A DNA stretch of 15,966 bases from an uncultured Opitutaceae bacterium (lineage in GTDB: Bacteria; Verrucomicrobiota; Verrucomicrobiae; Opitutales; Opitutaceae), in NCBI GenBank assembly GCA_946482625.1, contig CAMLSH010000028.1:1-15966 (forward strand), read 5' to 3'. The position numbers and the translations under genes were made by a program. The notes beneath the pieces are model-generated. The model was not told where the DNA came from. It was given only the letters and a program-made list of their open reading frames with translations, and did not search any database. Positions 6,296 through 12,681 of this stretch are shown here, piece by piece (position 1 is the stretch's first letter; the number at the start of each line of letters is the position of its first letter).

Positions 6296-8629
6296 ATGAA
6301 ACTTCGCGAAGCCATTCTCGCCCAGCTCCAACACCCCAACTATCGCCCCACCGACGAAACCGGTCTCGTCAAGCTCCTCGGCCTTCAGAAAAAGGAGCGC
6401 AAAATCCTCACCCACGAGGTCCGCATCCTCCTCAGCAAAGGCCTGCTTCAACGCGTGCGCGGCGACCGTCTCGCCCTCGCCAAAGGCGACGACGCCGGCG
6501 ACTCCCTCCGCGGTCGCATCCAATTTCGCGCCGGCGGCTCCGCGATTTTTCTCCCCGACGCCGAGCGCGCCGGCGAACGCGTTGACGGCATCCAGATCGC
6601 CTCCGACGACACCGGCGTCGCCCTCCACGGCGACCGTGTCGAAGTCGAGGTCAACGCCGGCCTCCAGCGCCGTCGCGACGGTCGCGGCACCGAGCAAACC
6701 GGCCGCATCGTCCGCGTCATCGCGCGCGCCCGCGACGAGATCGTCGGCCATCTCCAAAAAATCCGCGGCACCTTCTACGTCACCCCCGACGACCCGCGCC
6801 TCATCCACGACATCTACGTGCCCGATCCCGCGTCGAGCGGCGTGAAACCGGTCCCCGCCCCCGGCGACAAAGTCGTCGTCAAGCTCGGCGAGTGGAACCA
6901 GCGCCATCACAAACTCGAAGGCGTTATCACCGAGCGCCTCGGCAAAACCTTCGAACCCCGCGCCGAACTCGCCGGCATCTATCGCAAGTACAAACTCGAC
7001 ACCGCCTTCCCCGCCGAGGTCGAACGCGAGGTCGCCACCATTCCGCCCACCGTCCAGCCCAAGGAACTCACCGGCCGTCTCGACTATCGGGATACGCCCA
7101 CGTTCACGATCGATCCCGACGACGCCAAAGACTTCGACGACGCCCTCTCGCTTGAGGCACTCGAAAACGGCGATGTCTGCATCGGCATCCATATCGCGGA
7201 TGTCAGCACCTATGTGAAACCCGGCACCGCCCTCGACCGCGAAGCTCAAAAACGCGGCAACTCCACCTATCTCGTCGGCACCGTCGTGCCCATGCTGCCG
7301 GAGAAATTGTCCAACGGCCTCTGCTCCCTCGTCGAAGCGCAGGACCGCCTCTGCAAAGCCGTCTTCCTCACCTTCGATAAAAAGAACCGCCTCAAAGAAA
7401 CCGGCTACGGCAACACCGTCATCCGCTCGCTCAAACGCCTCACCTACAAACAGGCCTACGCGTTCCTCTTCACCGACGACATCGCCAAGATCCGCTCGCT
7501 CCCGCTCCCGCCCAAACACCAGACCGGCTCCACCGGCCGCGCGCTCAACGAACTCTCCGACACTGAGCTGAACAATCTGCAAACGTGGATTCGCCAGCTC
7601 TGGCGCATCGCCAGCCGCCTGCGCACCGACCGCATGGCCAACGGCTCCCTCGACCTCGACATGCCTGAGACGAAAGTCTTCGTCGACGCCGAGGGTTACG
7701 CCGACCGCCTCGAAAAAATCGAGCACGACGAAAGCCACCAACTCATCGAGGAGTTCATGCTCGCCGCCAACGAGGCCGTCGCCCGCGTCACCCGCCACCA
7801 CAAACTCCCGTCGCTCTACCGCGTCCACGACGAGCCCGACGCCGACAAACTCGACGAACTCCGCCAGCTCCTTGGCACTTTCAACGTCGAAACCGGCGAC
7901 CTCACCAAACGCGAAGAGATCGTGAAGCTCCTGCTGACCTTGGAGAAACACCCGCAAGGCTACACGCTCCGCACGCAGCTTCTCCGCAGCCTCAAAAAAG
8001 CCGCCTACCGCGCGTCACCGGACGGCCACTACGGTCTCGCGAAGAAAGATTACACCCACTTCACCTCGCCCATCCGTCGTTACAGCGACCTGGTCGTGCA
8101 CCGCGTGTTCGACCACTACCTCGTCAAACACGCCGGCCAGCCCGCACCCGCCGGGACAAAACCCGCCCTCACCCTCGGCCAGATGGAATCCATCGGCGAA
8201 CACCTCAGCATTACCGAGATCAACAGCGCCGAAGCGGAGCGCGAGAGCGTGAAGATCAAGCTCCTCGAGTTCTTCGAACGCGAACTCGCCAAGGAAGAAA
8301 AGACGCGCTTCGACGCCGTCATCACCGACGTTCGCGGCAACGGCCTCTTTGTCGAGCTTACCGAGTCCATGACGTTCGGATACATCCCGGCGGGTTCGCT
8401 CACCGACGATCAATACCAGCTCAACGCCGCCGGCACCGCGCTCGTCGGCCGCCGCACGAAACGCACGCTCACGCTCAGCGCGCATATCGACGTCGTCGTG
8501 GACAAAGTCGACCGCTTCAAACGCCTCATCGACTTCCGCCTCGCGCCGGAGACCACCGGGAAACCCCACGCCCGTCCTTCTCCCGGCAAACGCGCCACCT
8601 TCACTCCCTCGAAAAAACAGCCCCGCTGA
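6296..8629 (+). CDS. rnr: Ribonuclease R (RNB-family 3'-5' exoribonuclease)
   Basis: From ATG 6296 the protein has 777 residues, within the usual range. It is a processive 3'-5' exoribonuclease that degrades structured RNA in the cytoplasm. The domains in order are an N-terminal winged-helix-like region (about 1-65, ETGLVKLLGLQKKERKIL), two cold-shock/OB regions (about 70-220), the RNB catalytic domain (about 255-590) and a C-terminal S1 domain (about 670-755), with a basic tail rich in K, R and P. The four metal-binding aspartates are D273, D279, D281 and D282 within TIDPDDAKDFDDALSLE. HFTSPIRRYSDLVVHR (about 588-603) is the other diagnostic block. A TTG three bases upstream is in frame, but ATG 6296 is more natural. 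A stretch around 400-440 (PPKHQTGSTGRALNELSD) looks like a small insertion relative to my memory of the family. The response-regulator gene begins 40 bases later. Confidence 0.96.
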   Translation: MKLREAILAQLQHPNYRPTDETGLVKLLGLQKKERKILTHEVRILLSKGLLQRVRGDRLALAKGDDAGDSLRGRIQFRAGGSAIFLPDAERAGERVDGIQIASDDTGVALHGDRVEVEVNAGLQRRRDGRGTEQTGRIVRVIARARDEIVGHLQKIRGTFYVTPDDPRLIHDIYVPDPASSGVKPVPAPGDKVVVKLGEWNQRHHKLEGVITERLGKTFEPRAELAGIYRKYKLDTAFPAEVEREVATIPPTVQPKELTGRLDYRDTPTFTIDPDDAKDFDDALSLEALENGDVCIGIHIADVSTYVKPGTALDREAQKRGNSTYLVGTVVPMLPEKLSNGLCSLVEAQDRLCKAVFLTFDKKNRLKETGYGNTVIRSLKRLTYKQAYAFLFTDDIAKIRSLPLPPKHQTGSTGRALNELSDTELNNLQTWIRQLWRIASRLRTDRMANGSLDLDMPETKVFVDAEGYADRLEKIEHDESHQLIEEFMLAANEAVARVTRHHKLPSLYRVHDEPDADKLDELRQLLGTFNVETGDLTKREEIVKLLLTLEKHPQGYTLRTQLLRSLKKAAYRASPDGHYGLAKKDYTHFTSPIRRYSDLVVHRVFDHYLVKHAGQPAPAGTKPALTLGQMESIGEHLSITEINSAEAERESVKIKLLEFFERELAKEEKTRFDAVITDVRGNGLFVELTESMTFGYIPAGSLTDDQYQLNAAGTALVGRRTKRTLTLSAHIDVVVDKVDRFKRLIDFRLAPETTGKPHARPSPGKRATFTPSKKQPR

Positions 8630-8669
8630 TTGAGGGACCTCCCGCGCGCGGTGCTTGTCCGACGTCGCT

Positions 8670-10067
8670 ATGTCCTCGGAGACCAAACTCCCCGCCGGTT
8701 GCGAAATCCTCCTGTTGGAGGACGACCTTTCGCTGCGTAAACGGCTTTCGCTTCACCTCACTGCGCTCGGCGCCCAAGTGAGCGAAGCAGCCAAGATCGA
8801 GGAGGCCCGCCGGCTCCTCCGCGAAGTCCGCTTCGATTTCGCGGTCATCGATCTCCACCTGCCCGATGGCGAAGCCCTCGTGCTGTTGCGCGAACGCCTG
8901 TTCTCCGAAAACACCGGCGTGGTCGTCATGACCGCATTTGGCGGCATCAAAAAAGCCGTCGAAGCCATGCGCCTCGGCGCCGGCGACTACCTCGCCAAGC
9001 CGTTCGAGTCCGACGAACTCACCCTCGCCTTCCTGCGCTGTCGTCGCGACCGCAACATCTCCCGCCGCGAACAACACCAACTCGCCGCCGCCACCGACAC
9101 CGACGAACTTTTCTTCGGTCACAGCCTCTCCACCATCCGCGAACAGCTCGACACGATCCTAGCCGCCGAGCGCCGCATGGTGACCCATCTCCCGCCGGTG
9201 TTGATCGAAGGCGAAACCGGCACCGGTAAAAGCGCGCTCGCCCGCTGGCTCCATCGCAACGGCCCGCGCGCCGACCAGCCGTTCATCGCCATCAACTGTG
9301 CCGCGCTCCCCGAGCAGTTGGCCGAGTCCGAGCTGTTCGGACACGAACGCGGCGCCTTCACCGACGCGCGCCAGGCCCGCATCGGCCTCTTCGAAGCGGC
9401 CGACGGCGGCACGCTCTTTCTCGACGAGATCGCCTCGTTGTCACCCGCCGCCCAAGCCAAGGTCCTCGTGGCTGTCGAGGAAGGCCGGATACGCCGCTTG
9501 GGATCTGAGAAGGAGTTTGTCGTCGATGTCCGTGTGCTCGCCGCCAGCAACAAACCGCTGCGCGAGGCCGTCGCTGCCGGCGCGTTTCGCGAAGACCTTT
9601 TCCATCGACTCAATCTGTTGCACCTCACCTTGTCGCCGCTCCGCGAACGCGGGCCCGACATCCGCGCGCTCGCAGAACATCTCCTAAAACGCATCGCCGC
9701 CCGCCACCGCCTCAAAGGCGTCACCATCTCCCCCGACGGCGCCGCGCGTCTTCAGACGCAGCCCTGGCCGGGCAACATCCGCGAACTCGCCCACGAGCTC
9801 GAACGCGCCGTGATCTTCTCGCGCTCGCCGTCGCTGGATTTTTCTCATCTCGCGCCCTCGTCTTCCGCGCCGGGCCCGAACTGGCGCCACCCTCAGTGGC
9901 AGCTTCCCGAAATCGGATTTTCGCTCGAAGCCGCCATGCAGGAATTTATCGCCGAAGCCATGCGGGTCACCGATGGCAACGTCTCCGCCGCCGCCCGCCG
10001 CCTCGGCGTCACGCGCGACTACCTGCGCTACCGACTCGCAGAGCTCAAACCCAACGAGCCCGTCTGA
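8670..10067 (+). CDS. Sigma-54-dependent response regulator (NtrC family)
   Basis: The 465-residue protein has the three classic NtrC-type domains. The receiver (about 11-125) has acidic E17-D18-D19, phosphoacceptor D61 (FAVIDLHLPDG), T88 and K110. The AAA+ domain (about 145-385) has Walker A GETGTGKS (181-188), Walker B TLFLDEI (248-254), and arginine-finger region FREDLFHRL (306-314). The C-terminal Fis-type helix-turn-helix is at about 425-460 (VTDGNVSAAARRLGVTRDYLRYRL). It should use ATP hydrolysis to open sigma-54 promoters when phosphorylated. The sigma-54 contact loop reads GAFTDA (228-233), not GAFTGA. An in-frame TTG at 8655 adds only five residues, so ATG 8670 is chosen. Its likely cognate kinase is encoded at 12682-14076. 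The gap right after it contains a sigma-54 promoter and paired repeats, so the barrel gene downstream is its probable target. Confidence 0.94.
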   Translation: MSSETKLPAGCEILLLEDDLSLRKRLSLHLTALGAQVSEAAKIEEARRLLREVRFDFAVIDLHLPDGEALVLLRERLFSENTGVVVMTAFGGIKKAVEAMRLGAGDYLAKPFESDELTLAFLRCRRDRNISRREQHQLAAATDTDELFFGHSLSTIREQLDTILAAERRMVTHLPPVLIEGETGTGKSALARWLHRNGPRADQPFIAINCAALPEQLAESELFGHERGAFTDARQARIGLFEAADGGTLFLDEIASLSPAAQAKVLVAVEEGRIRRLGSEKEFVVDVRVLAASNKPLREAVAAGAFREDLFHRLNLLHLTLSPLRERGPDIRALAEHLLKRIAARHRLKGVTISPDGAARLQTQPWPGNIRELAHELERAVIFSRSPSLDFSHLAPSSSAPGPNWRHPQWQLPEIGFSLEAAMQEFIAEAMRVTDGNVSAAARRLGVTRDYLRYRLAELKPNEPV

Positions 10068-10075
10068 CCGGCTCT

Positions 10076-10133
10076 CTGGGTGAGTTCCCCCGATCACTCG
10101 CCCGCGCCGTGCGTGGACTGGGTGAAAGTTCCC
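10076..10133 (+). promoter_or_regulatory. Paired direct repeat, candidate enhancer (UAS) for the sigma-54 regulator
   Basis: CTGGGTGAGTTCCC (10076-10089) and CTGGGTGAAAGTTCCC (10118-10133) differ only by an AA insertion. Their starts are 42 bases apart, four turns of the helix. Relative to the start site predicted from the sigma-54 promoter they centre at about -165 and -122, the usual enhancer distance for NtrC-type activators. Each has partial dyad character (GGG...CCC; GAA-AG-TTC in the second). Binding by the neighbouring regulator is inference. Confidence 0.5.
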
Positions 10134-10189
10134 AACTCAAGCGGCAGCGGCCGTCGCGGAAAACCGTCCGAAACGACGCATCCCGTTTT

Positions 10190-10212
10190 GCGTAACGAGA
10201 TTACGGTTACGC
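10190..10212. promoter_or_regulatory. Inverted repeat just upstream of the sigma-54 promoter
   Basis: GCGTAAC (10190-10196) and GTTACGC (10206-10212) form perfect 7-base arms around a 9-base centre (GAGATTACG). It ends 9 bases before the -24 element and centres near -47. It could be an operator or bending site. A terminator for the upstream gene is less likely since no T-run follows. Confidence 0.35.
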
Positions 10213-10221
10213 GCGCGCCAG

Positions 10222-10237
10222 TGGCACGCGCATGGCA
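10222..10237 (+). promoter_or_regulatory. Sigma-54 (-24/-12) promoter for the outer-membrane protein gene
   Basis: TGGCACGCGCATGGCA matches the sigma-54 consensus TGGCACG-N4-TTGCW in every fixed position except one (TT to TG at -14). The essential GG (-25/-24, 10223-10224) and GC (-13/-12, 10235-10236) have exact spacing. The predicted start is about 10248, ten bases before ATG 10258. Its position right behind a sigma-54 activator gene supports the call. Confidence 0.65.
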
Positions 10238-10257
10238 AAGACAGCGGTGTTCATCCT

Positions 10258-10941
10258 ATGAAAAAACACCTCCTCATTCCTGTCATCGCACTGCTGCCGT
10301 GGACTGCCCAGGCCGCGGTCTCCGTCTATCTGGAGCCTCGCGTTTCCCACGTGCTGTACTCTGGAGATCCCCGACTGGAAAACGACCACGGCGTCGTCAT
10401 CGAGTCCGATCTTCCCAACGCCGTCGGCACTTTGGTCGCCGGAGTCGAAATCACACCACACGTCGGCATCGAGCTGCGCTACTCCATGCTCGACGATCTC
10501 CGAGTGCGGCGAATCTACCCCAGCTGGTCGTGGGGCATCGGCCTCCCCGGCGATCCGATCATCGCCAGCCCGGACGTGCTCAGCATCGTTCCTTGGTGGT
10601 ATCCCGAATATGAGCACCACCAAAAATCCACGCTGTTTTCCCTCGGCGTCCCCATCAAGATCGCGCGACTCGACAAACTCTCCGTGTCGTTCACCCCGCT
10701 TCTCACCCAAGAAGAATCGGAAGTGACCATCAGCCAGATGCCGTGGCCCTACGACGTCATCATTGCCGGCCAGAAGATCGTGATCCGCCGCGAAAAAGAA
10801 ACGTCCCTGCACGCCGGTGCCGAGCTGAGTGTCAACATCCAGGTCCACGAACACCTGAGCGTGAACGCGAGCTACACTTATTCTTCGCTCGAAACCTTCG
10901 ACGCCTCCTTCGCAAGCATCGGCCTGCGCGTGAAATTCTAG
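10258..10941 (+). CDS. Predicted outer-membrane beta-barrel protein
   Basis: The 227-residue protein starts with a clear signal peptide, MKKHLLIPVIALLPWTAQA, with predicted cleavage after residue 19. The mature part shows alternating hydrophobic strands, such as VSVYLEPRVSHVLY, NAVGTLVAGVEITPHVGIELRYSM, STLFSLGVPIKIARL, SLHAGAELSVNIQVHEHLSVNASYTYSS and FASIGLRVKF. It ends in phenylalanine, the usual C-terminal signature of barrel proteins inserted by BamA. The size fits an eight-stranded OmpA/OmpX-like barrel. A loop rich in W, Y and P (about 84-122, YPSWSWGIGLP and WWYPEYEHHQ) would be surface-exposed. I do not recognise a specific family. The sigma-54 promoter and paired repeats upstream suggest control by the adjacent regulator. 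No Shine-Dalgarno is seen, and a hairpin terminator follows 31 bases after the stop. Confidence 0.8.
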   Translation: MKKHLLIPVIALLPWTAQAAVSVYLEPRVSHVLYSGDPRLENDHGVVIESDLPNAVGTLVAGVEITPHVGIELRYSMLDDLRVRRIYPSWSWGIGLPGDPIIASPDVLSIVPWWYPEYEHHQKSTLFSLGVPIKIARLDKLSVSFTPLLTQEESEVTISQMPWPYDVIIAGQKIVIRREKETSLHAGAELSVNIQVHEHLSVNASYTYSSLETFDASFASIGLRVKF

Positions 10942-10972
10942 AAAATCTCTGACCCGCGCGACTCTCCCATGG

Positions 10973-11010
10973 AACGCCCGGCCCCCGTCGCCCTCGCAAG
11001 GCCGGGCGTT
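10973..11010 (+). terminator. Strong hairpin, probable terminator of the outer-membrane protein gene
   Basis: AACGCCCGGCC (10973-10983) and GGCCGGGCGTT (11000-11010) form a perfect 11-base stem around a 16-base loop. One T follows the arm, giving TTT in all, then CCCC, so the U-tract is short. The position 31 bases after the barrel gene and 60 bases before the next ATG suits a terminator that separates the two units. Confidence 0.6.
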
Positions 11011-11070
11011 TCCCCGCGAGAAAACAGGATTGATTGCCGTCCCGCGGAACCCTTTGTCGATTACCTCCCC

Positions 11071-12666
11071 ATGAAACTCCGCCGCACCCACCGCCTGAAC
11101 GCGATCGGATGGTTTCTCTCTCTCCTCGCGTGCTGCTCGCTCGCGACGCCGGCCATCTTGGCCCAGACCAATTCCGGCAACCCGCCCGGTGCCGGCAACT
11201 CCAGCGTCGGTGACGGCAGTGTGCGCCCGGTCCCGCGTTCCCCCGTTATCATCAACAGCGGCAGCCGCGGCCTCGGCTCTCCACGGCTCAGTACATCCCT
11301 CTCAGCGCTGTTGCCGATTTACTTTCCGCCAGCTCCGCCCGTGCTCGGCGCCGAACTCCCGCCCCAGCCGGCCGTGCGCGATTCCGTCTGGAACGAACTC
11401 ACACCCTGGAGCAACGAGCCCTTCTTCGCCCCGCTGAGCACGCGCCTCGCCCAAGGCGACCTCAACCGCAAGCATCGCGAGAAACTGGATACGTACAAAA
11501 CCACCCAAGCCGCCCTGCTCGCCGAACTCCGCACCCAACTAGACGCCGTCGCTTCCGCCGCCCCTTCCGCCCGCAAAGCCGCACTTCAAACGCTCGCCAC
11601 CGCCCAGGAGCCCCGCCTTCAACAACTCGCCGCCGACGCCGACGAGCTCCGCCGTGAGCTCTATCGCTACACCTTGCTCACCCAGGGCGCCGACTGGAAC
11701 GAACACCGCAACTGGCACCTCGGCGGCGATGACGGCAAACGCACCGCCCGCGAAAAAATCGGCGACGAACACAGCGTGGTCCGCGCCGCCATTTATTATC
11801 AGGAAGGACTCTCCTCTCAGCAACGGGAGCTCCTGAAGGAGGTCGTCATCGAACTCGCCGCCATGCTCGGAGAAGTGGATACGCCTCCCGCTTCCGACGG
11901 CTTTGAGCCCGATCAATTTCTTTTCTTCATGCCTCACGGATCGCGCCTGCGCGTGCCGTCCGATATCTCCGCAGATCTCTCGTCAGAAATCGCTGCCTTC
12001 ACTGCGGAGAAGACCGCGCTCAAACGAGAGCTGCGCGAAGCCATTTTCTCCCTCGACCGCGAAACACCCGGCAAACGCGAACGCGCCCTCCGCGACCTCG
12101 CCGCCGACCACGAGCCGCGTTTCGCCGCCCTCGAAGCAAAGGCCGAACATATCCGCGAGTCCCTGTCCACGATTCCCGCGCTCCAACCGGCGGCGCCCCC
12201 GACCGAGTGGCCGCCGGCACTCGCCGCCCGTATGAGCGCCTACTTGAGCGAGAAAGCGGAATTCCAAAAAGCCGCGCAACGACAGGCGCAAGATGCCGGC
12301 AAAAACAGTTCGGGGAAGAAATCCCCAGACGCATCCGCCAACGGCCGCGAAGCGCTGGCCGAGTTTGAAGATAAGAACCGCGCCCGTCTCGCCGCCCTCA
12401 CCGCCGAAGCCCGCGCGATTCGCGAGGAGGTCGCCCGTATCGCCAAATCGCGCACCGAAAAAGGCGCCGGCAAATCCGTGGACGCCCTGCTCGGCGACTT
12501 CATGCAGGCATACAAGCAGGAGCAGCTGCAAAAGCTCTACCGCGACTATCACCTCGCCGTGCTCGAACCGGGGCTCTCGGCCAGACAGCGCCAACTGTTA
12601 TTCGACGCCGCGATCGCCTCACTCGATCTCACCGGCGTGAAAGACTGGCAGGCCGTTCCGGAATAA
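11071..12666 (+). CDS. Secreted coiled-coil protein with internal repeats, function unknown
   Basis: From ATG 11071 the protein has 531 residues. A signal peptide (MKLRRTHRLNAIGWFLSLLA onward, predicted cleavage after AILA, about residue 32) points to the periplasm or outer membrane. A low-complexity G/N/S/P segment follows (about 33-75). Three diverged helical repeats lie at about 139-201, 307-369 and 388-458, sharing a pattern of K-x-A-L, then A-L-x-x-L-A, then E-P-R-x-x-A-L-x-A-x-A-x-x-I-R-x-E-L. Between and after them are two further related segments, GLSSQQRELLKE and GLSARQRQLLFDA. The LSxxQRxLL pattern resembles the LTxxQ motif of Spy/CpxP/ZraP periplasmic proteins, but homology is not established. 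The in-frame ATG at 10969 would start inside the terminator hairpin and destroy the signal peptide, so it is rejected. The kinase gene begins 15 bases after the stop, a likely operon. Confidence 0.82.
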   Translation: MKLRRTHRLNAIGWFLSLLACCSLATPAILAQTNSGNPPGAGNSSVGDGSVRPVPRSPVIINSGSRGLGSPRLSTSLSALLPIYFPPAPPVLGAELPPQPAVRDSVWNELTPWSNEPFFAPLSTRLAQGDLNRKHREKLDTYKTTQAALLAELRTQLDAVASAAPSARKAALQTLATAQEPRLQQLAADADELRRELYRYTLLTQGADWNEHRNWHLGGDDGKRTAREKIGDEHSVVRAAIYYQEGLSSQQRELLKEVVIELAAMLGEVDTPPASDGFEPDQFLFFMPHGSRLRVPSDISADLSSEIAAFTAEKTALKRELREAIFSLDRETPGKRERALRDLAADHEPRFAALEAKAEHIRESLSTIPALQPAAPPTEWPPALAARMSAYLSEKAEFQKAAQRQAQDAGKNSSGKKSPDASANGREALAEFEDKNRARLAALTAEARAIREEVARIAKSRTEKGAGKSVDALLGDFMQAYKQEQLQKLYRDYHLAVLEPGLSARQRQLLFDAAIASLDLTGVKDWQAVPE

Positions 12667-12681
12667 AGCGCCCCGCCGGCC

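Noticed and set aside
6019..6585. Plus-strand reading frame covering the glgA-rnr gap and the start of rnr
   Set aside because: It is R/P/S-rich, overlaps rnr in a different frame and shows no family feature.
6224..7957. A 577-codon open frame on the minus strand, opposite rnr
   Set aside because: It is a mirror of the rnr codon bias in GC-rich DNA; its composition (E, G, V, A, D rich, no motifs) is that of an antisense shadow, while rnr has all catalytic residues. Similar antisense frames at 817-1848, 2882-3988, 8015-8686 and 10207-11091 are rejected for the same reason.
10969..11070. N-terminal extension of the coiled-coil protein from ATG 10969
   Set aside because: It starts just before a perfect 11-base hairpin, is unlike a protein N-terminus, and would bury the clear signal peptide that begins at 11071.
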